Of a DNA stretch of 64,000 nucleotides, positions 47,233 to 55,861 are shown piece by piece. Under the pieces are notes generated by a model. It did not search any database and was not told the DNA's origin. It saw nothing but the letters and a program-made list of their open reading frames with translations. This stretch comes from an uncultured Pseudomonadales bacterium (lineage in GTDB: Bacteria; Pseudomonadota; Gammaproteobacteria; Pseudomonadales; Cellvibrionaceae), in the NCBI GenBank assembly GCA_947488935.1, contig CANLBN010000005.1, positions 251,173 to 315,172 of the forward strand. The letters are read 5' to 3'. The position numbers and the translations under genes were made by a program. Each line of letters begins with the position of its first letter. Position 1 is the stretch's first letter.

Positions 47233-48731
47233 TAGTCTAAAATCTCCGTTAAGCCTTTATACTTACCGCCGACATTATCAAAAAATTGTTGGCGTAGTGC
47301 TTTTTCTGCGGCTAATGCATCTTTATTTTGTTGGCTATTCGCATCGTAGGCATAAGGCGTAATAAATATAATTAAATCCGAGCGGCTGTTACGAAAATTA
47401 GTGGACCTAAATAGTTGGCCTAAAATAGGGATGTCACCTAGCCATTTCACTTTGTCCACATCGTTACCAATATCTTGATTGACAAGGCCACTAATCGCTA
47501 AGGTTTGCCCTTGCTGTAGGCTGACTTCGGCTTTTGTTTTACGCGAGCGTAGCCCAGGTGTGCCATCGACTGAAACGGATTGGTCGATACTGCTTACTTC
47601 GGTTTCAACAACCGCTGCAATTTGTCCATCGCGGCCGAGTTCAGGTAATACGTTGAGCATGATACCGAATTCTTTAAACTCGATAGTAATACCACCATTA
47701 CCATCGGGTACGGGAATAGGGAACTCTCCGCCGGATAAAAACTCTGCCTCGGTACCACTGCGAGTACTCAGTGTTGGTGAGGCTAAAATAATGGCATCAC
47801 CGCTTGAAACGGCTAAATTAATTTGTGAGGTAATACTTGTCGCAATACCAAAAAAGCCCACACCATTTTGTAACGAGTCTAAGCTCGTACCCGAGGGGAG
47901 TGAAAAGCTAGAGGTATTGTTATCACCAATACTACCGCCACGCTTATTATCAAAGTTTTGCGCAAAACCGGCCGATGGCCCATTAAATGTGTTTGTCCAA
48001 TTAATACCTAAGTTTTGTAAAGCATTAGTACTGAACTCGGTAATTTGCACGTTCATATAAACCATCGGTTTGACAGCCACACTAGGGGCTGCTGTTAAGT
48101 CGACGACATCTGGGTAGGATTGCTGTACGGCGGCAATGAATTCTTTATTCTCAGCGGTAACATCACCTCGTAAAATGACTTTACTGCCGGCGCGCGTCAT
48201 TGAGAGGTCGGGGATAGAAGAAAAAATACCTTCTAGTTCGTTGTCATAAGTAGGCTGGCTTAAGTCGACTATTTGTGGATAGATCTCGATAAGCTTGGCG
48301 ATAACTGCGGCTTGTCCATTATTAACATTACCTTTAATAACGATATTTTGACCAACCTCTGTAATCTCTGCATTGGGTAATTCGCCTAAGATTCTTTTGA
48401 CTTCGGCAGCATCACGCGATGTATTATTTTTAACAAGATAAAATTTATGGGCGATAACCTGTCCATTTTTAAGCCATATTTGTAATTCCGTATCACCTTC
48501 TGCTTCGGCAAGAACCAGTAAGTTACCGTTATCCAGTATGGATGTACTGATAAGACTGCCATTACCAACGGCGACGCGTTCGATAGGCGTGTTTAGTACG
48601 ATAGTTTTTATTTCACCGACAAATAATCGGTAATCAGTAGCGATGGCATTGTTTGCGAACACCAAGAGTAAAAGTATCAAAGTGGTTCGGAAGGTATTTA
48701 TTATTTTAGAAAAATTCATTGTATATCTCAT
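47232..48731 (-). CDS. cpaC: Tad pilus secretin CpaC/RcpA
   Basis: Outer-membrane secretin of about 499 residues. A signal peptide ends near NAIA-TDYR; an N-terminal pilus-assembly domain (GEIKTIVLNTPIERVAVGNG) and BON-like modules (about 90-220) precede the secretin core with VEFLSGGEFPIPV, EFGIMLNVLPEL and KVKWLGDIPILGQLF. Two in-frame ATGs (48731 and 48719) are possible; the first has GGAG upstream. It begins 6 bases after cpaB and ends by overlapping tadA in a TAATG junction. Confidence 0.94.
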   Translation of the reverse strand: MRYTMNFSKIINTFRTTLILLLLVFANNAIATDYRLFVGEIKTIVLNTPIERVAVGNGSLISTSILDNGNLLVLAEAEGDTELQIWLKNGQVIAHKFYLVKNNTSRDAAEVKRILGELPNAEITEVGQNIVIKGNVNNGQAAVIAKLIEIYPQIVDLSQPTYDNELEGIFSSIPDLSMTRAGSKVILRGDVTAENKEFIAAVQQSYPDVVDLTAAPSVAVKPMVYMNVQITEFSTNALQNLGINWTNTFNGPSAGFAQNFDNKRGGSIGDNNTSSFSLPSGTSLDSLQNGVGFFGIATSITSQINLAVSSGDAIILASPTLSTRSGTEAEFLSGGEFPIPVPDGNGGITIEFKEFGIMLNVLPELGRDGQIAAVVETEVSSIDQSVSVDGTPGLRSRKTKAEVSLQQGQTLAISGLVNQDIGNDVDKVKWLGDIPILGQLFRSTNFRNSRSDLIIFITPYAYDANSQQNKDALAAEKALRQQFFDNVGGKYKGLTEILD

Positions 48732-48737
48732 TATTAA

Positions 48738-50342
48738 TTACTCCGCTACCGGTACTTTGTTCACTTCGGCAACACCATCTTTACTTGCACCACCAACAAT
48801 ATAATCGACAGTACCAATAAAACCACCTGAGTCCGTATCGGATTCTAGTACAAGCCCTGCGAGTGCTCTTCCATCTTTTGTTGTAATACTACCGTCGGCG
48901 TTAATAACGATGTCGTCGGGGTTAACAACAGTGCCATCTGCTAGCACTAAGTTGCCATCACTATCTATTGTTGCGCCACTAATTACGGTACCGTCAGCGA
49001 GTCTTACTGAGCCATCGGCGAGAAGGGTAGGTGCGCCTTCGGGGGGTGCCTCTGCACTTAGGCCGGCGAGTAAGGTTCCATCTTTCGTTGATATAGTGCC
49101 GTCGCTATTAATCACCAAATCGTTGGGGTCAACGACAGTGCCATCGGCTAAAACAAGATTGCCGTTTTCATCGAGTGTTGCACCTTTAATTACAGTACCA
49201 TCAGCAGCAATAATACTGCCATCTTCGGCCACTCTTAAGCCACCGGCGAGTGTTTTTACTTTAGGGCCGTCTAAAATAACCCCATCTTTTGTCATCAATG
49301 TGCCATCGGCCAAAACAATTAAATCGTCAGGATCAACAACATTACCATTAGCATCGACAATTTCACCATTTTCATTAATGCTTAAGCCACGGCTTGCGAG
49401 GTCGATACCGCTTTTAGTGCGAATTGAACCATCTGGGCCAATAACTAAGTTCTGATTTTTTAATATTTTTCCATCGCGGGTACGCAGCACACCATCTTCG
49501 CCAACAACAATATTCTCACCTAATTGTTTAGCGGACTCACGTTGCTCAGCAGCGATAGCAAGTTGGTTGGCGTTATCTAAAATGCTGTCGTTATCAACAC
49601 TCACAAAACCGCTACCACTGGTGTCTTTTCGGTTGCGTAGTAATGCAATAATATCGCCACTATCTTCCGCGAGGGATAAAATAGCCGCTTGTTTTGGCGT
49701 AACGTTTAGAGTGATTGTTGTATAGTTTTGCTGTGGGTTTGCACCAATGCCTCCACGTAAAAGCCTTACTTTTTCTTCGTAGTCGTAGGCGCTATCTTTA
49801 CCAGTTGCAATGACCTCAACATTCTCGAGCACAGGCACAATTTCTTTAGAGTCACTTCCTGCAAGTGATGAATCAGATCGAACAAATAAATCGATCTTAT
49901 TGCCAGGTCGTAGTAGGCCAGTGAATGAATTAATTTCATCGACTTGAATTGTCATGCCACGTCTTTTTTCAATAATTGTGTCAGAAAAATCTAACGGAAA
50001 CTCGCTACCAATAAAGGTATTGAGTAAGGGTTTTCCTCGAGCTAAATTCACTTGCAGTATTTTGCCCTCTACTTTTTCAAAGTCTCCAGGTAACACCGCC
50101 AAATTACTCACAAATCCTCTCGGTATTTGGCGTACTACTAGTGATCTACTGTCGAGTACTTCTCCCTTAACTAAATCACGTGAGGCAACGACTACGCCTA
50201 TGGGTTGTGATCGGGGCTTCAATTGCTCTCGCAGCTGAGCCTCTTTTGCATTGAGGTAGAGCATCGCGAGCAGAGCACCAACGATACCCAGCACAATGGC
50301 GATTATAATTAATTTCATACTGCCTTTAGCGTTTGTAGCCAT
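48738..50342 (-). CDS. cpaB: Tad pilus protein CpaB/RcpC with embedded DG-repeat domain
   Basis: Periplasmic pilus-assembly protein anchored by a helix at 11-30. A SAF domain (about 45-110, VVASRDLVKGEVLD) and the RcpC core (LRPGNKIDLFVR to SLAEDSGDIIALLRNRKD) end near residue 240. Residues about 278-498 are an unusual insertion of short units built on DG[ST]xxTKDG, with a closely repeated block of about 44 residues at 385-428 and 454-497. The terminal VDYIVGG is the normal CpaB end. At 534 residues it is much longer than family members of about 260-330. Confidence 0.9.
   Translation of the reverse strand: MATNAKGSMKLIIIAIVLGIVGALLAMLYLNAKEAQLREQLKPRSQPIGVVVASRDLVKGEVLDSRSLVVRQIPRGFVSNLAVLPGDFEKVEGKILQVNLARGKPLLNTFIGSEFPLDFSDTIIEKRRGMTIQVDEINSFTGLLRPGNKIDLFVRSDSSLAGSDSKEIVPVLENVEVIATGKDSAYDYEEKVRLLRGGIGANPQQNYTTITLNVTPKQAAILSLAEDSGDIIALLRNRKDTSGSGFVSVDNDSILDNANQLAIAAEQRESAKQLGENIVVGEDGVLRTRDGKILKNQNLVIGPDGSIRTKSGIDLASRGLSINENGEIVDANGNVVDPDDLIVLADGTLMTKDGVILDGPKVKTLAGGLRVAEDGSIIAADGTVIKGATLDENGNLVLADGTVVDPNDLVINSDGTISTKDGTLLAGLSAEAPPEGAPTLLADGSVRLADGTVISGATIDSDGNLVLADGTVVNPDDIVINADGSITTKDGRALAGLVLESDTDSGGFIGTVDYIVGGASKDGVAEVNKVPVAE
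48849..49511 (-). repeat. DG-rich repeat region inside cpaB
   Basis: Encodes residues 278-498 of CpaB. Short units of roughly 20-25 residues with ADGT, DENGNLVLADGT and TKDGxxLAGL recur about nine times; two longer copies are separated by 69 residues. The pattern is regular enough for a beta-solenoid or calcium-binding-like stack, but the fold is a guess. Confidence 0.8.
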
Positions 50343-50361
50343 TTTTATTATTCCTTAAATC

Positions 50362-50829
50362 CTAAAAAGGATTAACTGCGTCTTTCAATTGGTCTTTAAT
50401 TTCATCTTTAATTGCATCGGTATCAATTAAATTTAATGCTTCTTTGGGGTCTGTATATTTTTCTAAATTACTAATGCCTTGATCAACAATAGCAAGTCCA
50501 CCGGATATTTTATTGAGCGTTGTCCCTGCGCTTTCTAATTTACTGCTAAGTTCTGGGTATTTTTCTAAGCTATTATAATAATCAGCAAGCTCAGTTAAAT
50601 CTCTGCCCTCGGGTATTTCAGATATAGATAACGCGTAGGCTTGGGTGGTGTAGCGGTTGTGCAAAGCTTGTACTAATGAGTCATCGTCATTTTTTGAAAA
50701 ACCAATGCTGCCATTGCCAGCGGCAACCAATGCCGTTGTTAACGCCACAAGTATAACTGCGTACTCGATCATCGCTTGACCTTTGGCGTGCGAGAGTCGA
50801 TTGCTTTTATAGGTGTATATTGGTTTCAT
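50362..50829 (-). CDS. Pilin-like protein with TadE/Flp-type N-terminus
   Basis: A 155-residue protein with KGQAMIEYAVILVALTTALV at 16-35, a class III prepilin-type motif with the expected Glu, followed by a soluble helical domain (about 45-155) instead of the short tail of Flp. It is likely a minor pilin or pseudopilin processed by a TadV-like peptidase. It lies 19 bases before cpaB. Confidence 0.8.
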   Translation of the reverse strand: MKPIYTYKSNRLSHAKGQAMIEYAVILVALTTALVAAGNGSIGFSKNDDDSLVQALHNRYTTQAYALSISEIPEGRDLTELADYYNSLEKYPELSSKLESAGTTLNKISGGLAIVDQGISNLEKYTDPKEALNLIDTDAIKDEIKDQLKDAVNPF

Positions 50830-50866
50830 TTTTTTTGTTAAACAATTGTTATTGTTAATAAGTTTT

Positions 50867-51541
50867 TTATTTAAATAATTTTGCAGTTTCTATATTTGCA
50901 ACAACGCTGGTTGTTGAGTTAACACGGTTAATCGTTAGTGATAATAGCTGTCGACCTTTAGAAAAAGTCATGGCCGCCCCTTTTAATTTAGAGCCTTTGC
51001 TATCGGCCACTAATTGCCAACCTTGTCCCTGATAATGATTGCGATAAAAGTTACCATTAGAGTCGACAGAAAAATTATTACTTATAACTAAGGTGCGCCC
51101 TTTTTTAATTGGGTCATTATGATTTTGCTCGCTAAGTACTTTACTGCCCGACATTTTAGGAAAGTGCTTGCCTTCGGGTATTTGTACTTTGTCTTTTTCT
51201 ATTGCCGTGGGTAAATCGCTAATACTTAAATAGCCCCAAGAGCCTGCGAAACCGTTTTGCACTTGCACATTGACAAATTTTTCTCGATCGACCCGGCCAA
51301 TCATCTCCCAGGGGTCAAATTGTGTAATAGCTGCTGTATCTGTCCAGCGCTTACTATAAAACTCGATGATTTTTTCTTGGCTTAGCCTACTTTCAAAACG
51401 GCGTATTTCCATCTTAACCCCAAAGGCTGTCGTACTATTCGTCACTTGCGTAATAGTTGAGTCAGGTGGGTTGGGTAAGTCCACGGCCAGTGTTGTACTG
51501 CAAATGCAGGTAATAAAAATAAAGCTAAGAAATTTACTCAC
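50867..51541 (-). CDS. Secreted protein of unknown function in the Tad cluster
   Basis: I do not recognise this family. From the GTG at 51541 (AAGGG upstream, 8-base overlap with the preceding gene) it has 224 residues with a signal peptide (SKFLSFIFITCICSTTLA) and a mature part of mixed strands and helices, ending with LSLTINRVNSTTSVVANIE. No catalytic motif is visible. The overlap places it in the pilus operon; it may be a periplasmic assembly factor. Confidence 0.75.
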   Translation of the reverse strand: MSKFLSFIFITCICSTTLAVDLPNPPDSTITQVTNSTTAFGVKMEIRRFESRLSQEKIIEFYSKRWTDTAAITQFDPWEMIGRVDREKFVNVQVQNGFAGSWGYLSISDLPTAIEKDKVQIPEGKHFPKMSGSKVLSEQNHNDPIKKGRTLVISNNFSVDSNGNFYRNHYQGQGWQLVADSKGSKLKGAAMTFSKGRQLLSLTINRVNSTTSVVANIETAKLFK

Positions 51542-52538
51542 GACAATACCCTTTTTCACTACATAGTGGGTTGTCACTATCATCTGCATCAGGGAATTCA
51601 GGGTTGGAGAATTTATCTCGTGGTAGTGCATCGATATCCATTTGACCAAATACTAAGTTTTTATCGCTAAACTCAGGTGTTAATAGCGCCAGTGCAATAA
51701 CATTTTGCCCAGAGCCAATGCCCGGGAGGCTAAAACTGTTAAATAAATCGCCAATAAGTTTAGTCGGTGCCAGTGCCTGTGCCTGGCTTTGAAGATGTTC
51801 ACCACCGCCTGCACTCCATGTTTGTGATAGTACGCCAGCCTTAGCATGCATTTTAAAGTTAGCGCCAATATCAATCAGTGGGGTTCGGTTGCCGCTGTTG
51901 TCGCCGAGCACGGTTAAAAATTGTGGTGTTTCTTCGACGCTCATTGCCATCGACGTTGCAGTGCCGCCGCGCATATTAATCGCATCGAATTGTGAGGAGC
52001 TAAAAGGAATAATACCCGTAATAAAGGATACGACATCACCTACAATTGAAACAGCAGTACGCGCAATACCAAAGGTTTTGTCAGGTGTGTTTTGATTAGA
52101 GTTGATCCCAGGTCTTTCTGTTAGTCCTGGTGAATATATGGGGCTGCCATCGTAGTAGGTCCAAAGGTTTCGGCCCACGTTGGTAGAGCTTTGTATTGGA
52201 GTTTCTGCATCGGTAAAAATACGTAACTGTGCTTCTTTTGCTAATGTCTCGTCACTTTTAATGGGGAAGTTACCCGATGCAAAACCATCAAAGCCAGAGG
52301 GCTGGTTACCCAATGTAGCACTATTGAAATGAACCGTGCGTTCCCAAGCCGTGTAGCGTGCACTATCGACAGCTGCGTGTTTCATGTCGATGTACTTACC
52401 CACTGTTGGAATAATCAAAAATAAAGGCACGACGACAAAGGCGCTGGCGACAAGCATCTCTGTCATTGCTTGGCCGCTTTGTTTTTTAAGACCGGGCTTA
52501 AAAAGAGACATAATCATTGATGCGAATAAAGGCTTCAT
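51534..52538 (-). CDS. TadE/TadG-like pilus protein
   Basis: A 334-residue protein with SGQAMTEMLVASAFVVVPLFLI at 21-42, the TadE/G N-terminal helix preceded by a basic cytoplasmic tail, then a large extracytoplasmic domain ending with two Cys (NPLCSEKGYCRE). Its ATG overlaps the TGA of the 623-residue TadG-like gene by 4 bases. It is probably a minor pilin or assembly factor. Confidence 0.82.
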   Translation of the reverse strand: MKPLFASMIMSLFKPGLKKQSGQAMTEMLVASAFVVVPLFLIIPTVGKYIDMKHAAVDSARYTAWERTVHFNSATLGNQPSGFDGFASGNFPIKSDETLAKEAQLRIFTDAETPIQSSTNVGRNLWTYYDGSPIYSPGLTERPGINSNQNTPDKTFGIARTAVSIVGDVVSFITGIIPFSSSQFDAINMRGGTATSMAMSVEETPQFLTVLGDNSGNRTPLIDIGANFKMHAKAGVLSQTWSAGGGEHLQSQAQALAPTKLIGDLFNSFSLPGIGSGQNVIALALLTPEFSDKNLVFGQMDIDALPRDKFSNPEFPDADDSDNPLCSEKGYCRE

Positions 52539-54406
52539 AATAATTTACCTAACAATGATTGAGCCTGCGCAATAATAGTAAATGCTGTAGCTGGGAGCGG
52601 TATTTGCCCGTGCTGAAACGCCAGTGCTGCCACACGATCTATATAGCTGGTATCCACTAATCGAGCTTGCCAGTAGGGGTTAAAGGCATTCGATTTTTCC
52701 TCACGGCCATCGCTGCGTGCAAAATAACTAAGGTCAGAAGGGCGTGTATAGTAGACCTCGGATTTTGCAATAACACCGAGTGGTACTGTGCCACCTAGTA
52801 AGCCGTTTCTGGGTGCATCAAGCTCAAAACGCCCGCTGGATAAGGCTTGGCTATCTTTAACGACATCGTCTTTAACCAAGCCAATCAATAAATAGGGTGC
52901 TTCTAGCCCACTAATCCAATCGCCACTCTCGACACTGGTGGCAATTTCGGGTGTGTCTTCGGTATCTAAGTAACCACGCAGGTTATAGCTTTTATTAATA
53001 TTGCGATCGCTACTTTTGAGTTGTTGGCTAACGCTTTTTATGTGTTTGATAGCAGCAGGTGTTGGTTTAAAAGGTGGTAGTACAAAATCCCAAGCGAGGA
53101 AGTTTTCACTGGCGCGGCCGTATTGTATATCTCTGTCATCTCCATCGTGGGGTATATCAGTGGTGCTCGGCGCTTTATTTCCAGCAAGTGCGGCACCAAC
53201 GCCAAAAGGGGGGAGTGGTGGATCGGCATCAAAGCCTACGGTTGCGCAGTCGCCTATTCCAAGAAGCTCTACACAGACTCCAAAGCTGCCGCCAAACTTT
53301 AAGTCTGGGTCAGTAGTGTCGGCCCCGCTCCAAGTGTAATTAAAATCATCGCCTTGGCGTAAGTCCGTGCCTCCTTGGCGAGAAATACCCGCATTAAAGA
53401 AAAAGTTAGCTACCACGCTTACCTCTCCTATCAATAAATCAACAGATATATCGAGGTCAATATCTATTCCAAATAATGTTGCCAGCCAGCCTCCTATCAC
53501 ATCGGGATTGGCACCATTGGGGTAACAATTAACGCCTGGAGTGCGAAAAGACACTGTAACTGGGCCAAAACTTTGGTCCGGTGTGGCAACTCCACCGAGT
53601 TGAACGTCACACTCACGGTTTTTGGTAAAGCCATCACGGGAATCATTAATGACTTGGGCCAAGCGATTTATGCCTTCAGCGTCGTCTTCGTTGCCGGGTG
53701 AGTAGCTATTTACAAAGCCATAGAGCTTGCCACTCAATAAATCACCATAATAGGAGGTGAAATGCCTTGCGAGCGAGACGGCGCCAAATATTGAGAATTC
53801 TGCATCGTCGGTATTCTTATCTTTAACATCAAATAAAGTGGATGCAGAAAAGATAAAACTGAGTAAATGAAAGCCCTGCTGCGAGAGGTTGTACATTCTA
53901 TTGAGTATTGACAGGCCCTTAGTAACGGGGCCGGTAAAGGCATCGACTACTTTGAATACTGCTGATGATACCGTGCGTAGTGGTGTAGTAATGGGCTTGA
54001 CTGCACCACTTGCGGTTTGACACGATGCGCCAAGGGTAACAGCGCAAATGACAAGATCGAGTTTAAAGGCATAGTCATCAATAAACTCAGGGGTACTACG
54101 CGTCATATATGCCCATGACATCATACTAACCATCTGCCCGATAGCGACTTCGTTAGCCACCATGGCACGGTTCATATAGGCAGTATAGTTTAGATCGCGT
54201 GCCTCAATAACAGACACACTATAGGCAGAGGCATCTGCAGCATTCTGTAATTGAATCTTTTCACTGGTTAATATGCCGGTACTATATAAGGCAACACCAC
54301 CCACAAGACCTGCGAGCGTCAGTAAAAGAACAAGGACAATGGCTTGTCCAGAATGCTGAGAGAGCCTCCTGTAGTTTTTAGGTGTGAACCCTACAGGAGT
54401 AGACAT
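52535..54406 (-). CDS. tadG: Large TadG-like protein
   Basis: A 623-residue protein whose N-terminus (SGQAIVLVLLLTLAGLVGGVALYSTGILTSEKIQLQNAADAS) is the TadE/G-like Tad domain; the extracytoplasmic region of about 580 residues has several Cys, Gly- and Asp-rich loops. The long mature domain could be surface-exposed. It is the second gene after flp (35 bases downstream), and overlaps the next gene (ATGA). Confidence 0.82.
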   Translation of the reverse strand: MSTPVGFTPKNYRRLSQHSGQAIVLVLLLTLAGLVGGVALYSTGILTSEKIQLQNAADASAYSVSVIEARDLNYTAYMNRAMVANEVAIGQMVSMMSWAYMTRSTPEFIDDYAFKLDLVICAVTLGASCQTASGAVKPITTPLRTVSSAVFKVVDAFTGPVTKGLSILNRMYNLSQQGFHLLSFIFSASTLFDVKDKNTDDAEFSIFGAVSLARHFTSYYGDLLSGKLYGFVNSYSPGNEDDAEGINRLAQVINDSRDGFTKNRECDVQLGGVATPDQSFGPVTVSFRTPGVNCYPNGANPDVIGGWLATLFGIDIDLDISVDLLIGEVSVVANFFFNAGISRQGGTDLRQGDDFNYTWSGADTTDPDLKFGGSFGVCVELLGIGDCATVGFDADPPLPPFGVGAALAGNKAPSTTDIPHDGDDRDIQYGRASENFLAWDFVLPPFKPTPAAIKHIKSVSQQLKSSDRNINKSYNLRGYLDTEDTPEIATSVESGDWISGLEAPYLLIGLVKDDVVKDSQALSSGRFELDAPRNGLLGGTVPLGVIAKSEVYYTRPSDLSYFARSDGREEKSNAFNPYWQARLVDTSYIDRVAALAFQHGQIPLPATAFTIIAQAQSLLGKLL

Positions 54407-54441
54407 AATAATTATTATTTATGGCAAATGTTTAGCCTGAA

Positions 54442-54690
54442 TTAATCAGAAAAAGTACCAAGGTCTTTGCTAACTTGGCCTTCTGCACCGCCTGCTGTAC
54501 CAGCAGCTGTTGCTGCGCCTGCTGCTGCTGCACCATCTTCACCTGCAAGCTCTGCCGTTACAGCACCCACTTGGCCGCGAATGGTATCGCCAAAAAAACC
54601 ATAAACAGTAATAGCTGCAACAGCGATTAAGGCAACGATAATAATGTACTCGGTCATGCCTTGACCTAATTGCTTAAATTTACCTTTCAT
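54442..54690 (-). CDS. flp: Flp-type major pilin
   Basis: An 82-residue prepilin. The leader MKGKFKQLGQG precedes MTEYIIIVALIAVAAITVYGFFG, the class III/Flp helix with the conserved Glu and Tyr. The C-terminal tail is Ala/Gly-rich (GAAAAGAATAAGTAGG), unusually low in complexity. A strong AGGAG lies 7 bases before the ATG, as for a highly expressed gene. It heads the pilus cluster. No prepilin peptidase (TadV) is encoded in the window. Confidence 0.92.
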   Translation of the reverse strand: MKGKFKQLGQGMTEYIIIVALIAVAAITVYGFFGDTIRGQVGAVTAELAGEDGAAAAGAATAAGTAGGAEGQVSKDLGTFSD

Positions 54691-54795
54691 GATGATCTCC
54701 TAAAGAAGTGTTGTATTTATAATTTTTTATATATAGCTGATCATACAGGTTTTTTTGGTAAAACGTTAACTTGTTCTCGTTTTTTTTTGAACTAG

Positions 54796-55269
54796 TTAAC
54801 TTTTGGCGTGTCGCGCCTTTGTGATCAGCAAGCCTGCTAGTAGTAGGCTAGTTGCTGTAGAGGCCAGTTCTATCCATGGGGGAGATAAAGTTGCAGCAAT
54901 AATAAGTAGTAAAGTGATAGTGAGTACTAACATGCTGCTTGTAGTCTGCCCTTTATGTTTACGCATGAGTAAGTAGATAATTGGCGTTAGAGTAAAAAAG
55001 TAGATGCTAAATCTAACGGCACTCCATTGTGCCCCAAAAAGCATGATTTTAATGAGTTCGTTGACGCAGGCAGTGTATACATCTGGCTCGTCGGCGCAGA
55101 GTGATTGTGCGGCATAGGGTAATGCACTCATACGATAAGTAGTGAGTAAAAATAACTCGATTGCGATAAGAAAGTAAGAGAGCAATGAGACGGCAAAAAT
55201 GCGTTTGATCGGTAGTTGATCAAAGTTTAAAGAGCGAATATTGGCTGACTTGTTTTTTGTTTGCTGCAT
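54796..55269 (-). CDS. Hypothetical four-helix membrane protein
   Basis: A 157-residue protein with four hydrophobic segments (about 26-44, 80-98, 108-126 and 130-150) and an extracytoplasmic loop with two Cys (SLCADEPDVYTACV). I do not recognise it. It has no Asp-based prepilin-peptidase motif, so it is not TadV. It lies 106 bases before flp on the same strand and may or may not belong to the cluster. Confidence 0.7.
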   Translation of the reverse strand: MQQTKNKSANIRSLNFDQLPIKRIFAVSLLSYFLIAIELFLLTTYRMSALPYAAQSLCADEPDVYTACVNELIKIMLFGAQWSAVRFSIYFFTLTPIIYLLMRKHKGQTTSSMLVLTITLLLIIAATLSPPWIELASTATSLLLAGLLITKARHAKS

Positions 55270-55492
55270 GTTATAAGAAAATAGAGCCCAATGATGTACT
55301 TTGATGACAGTTTCCTAGATTATCAGAGTTTCTATCAAAGGTGTGAACTAAAATTGAGCGACCTTTTTAACTCCCTTTTCTCCAAAGATCATTGATGGCT
55401 GGCTACCTGTAAATCATGACCCCTTAGTTTATTTTCATTTTAAATCTCATCTTTAGCAGTGGATGTGGAATAGCTTCCTTGATTATTGTTGT

Positions 55493-55512
55493 TGTTATGT
55501 TATAACATAACA
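55493..55512. promoter_or_regulatory. 20-base perfect palindrome
   Basis: Perfect inverted repeat centred on TTATAA with arms TGTTATG. It is long enough to be a dimer binding site. It has some likeness to Zur-type operators (TGTTATA arms) but lacks their central spacing, so the regulator is unknown. Confidence 0.45.
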
Positions 55513-55745
55513 TGCTCGACTTGATCGGGCTTTTATTGTGAGGAGTGACCGTGGTGCCTGGTGTTATTGCCCTCAATACCGATATCACGGCTCCTGCTAT
55601 ATAAGCAGTTGGCCCATTTTGTGTGTCTATGTTGCCTATTACACATCCGGCAGGCTCCATGTCTGGCAATGATCAATGGTGATTATCGCTGTGGGATATC
55701 CGTCTCACACTAAGTTAAAGATTATCGTTTGCGCTTGATAATAGT

Positions 55746-55775
55746 ATTGATAATAATTATCATTAATGTTTTAAT
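55746..55775 (+). promoter_or_regulatory. Fur-box-like site overlapping a sigma-70-type promoter
   Basis: Bases 55746-55764 (ATTGATAATAATTATCATT) match the 19-base Fur consensus with one arm mismatch. A TTGATA at 55747-55752 and TTTAAT at 55770-55775, 17 bases apart, form a promoter, so bound Fur would block RNA polymerase. It lies about 90 bases before the porin gene and should control the iron operon. Confidence 0.75.
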
Positions 55776-55861
55776 GCACGCCTTCCGATATAGGCCCCTC
55801 CTTGTCGTTACATTTTTAAAAAATATAACCCTACATGAAAAGATTATTATTAGGAGAAAAC

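Larger units (their letters stand above)
55270..55861. other. Intergenic region between Tad cluster and iron operon
   Basis: A 592-base divergent gap. It contains a 20-base perfect palindrome (55493-55512) and, nearer the lbtU-type gene, a Fur-box-like site with an overlapping promoter. An 81-codon minus-strand frame (55424-55669) lies here but has no recognisable family and a poor start; I do not call it. Confidence 0.6.

Noticed and set aside
47479..48060. Plus-strand frame of 193 codons
   Set aside because: Antisense to the cpaC secretin, which is certain; no independent evidence.
48910..49455. Plus-strand 181-codon frame
   Set aside because: It is the opposite strand of the repeat part of cpaB; the frame is open because of the regular repeat composition.
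54796..55269. TadV-type prepilin peptidase near flp
   Set aside because: It has four hydrophobic segments but neither of the catalytic Asp motifs of such peptidases. Called hypothetical.
55424..55669. 81-codon minus-strand frame in the large intergenic gap
   Set aside because: No recognisable family, weak start and coding bias unlike its neighbours, and the palindrome lies within it. It is better treated as non-coding.
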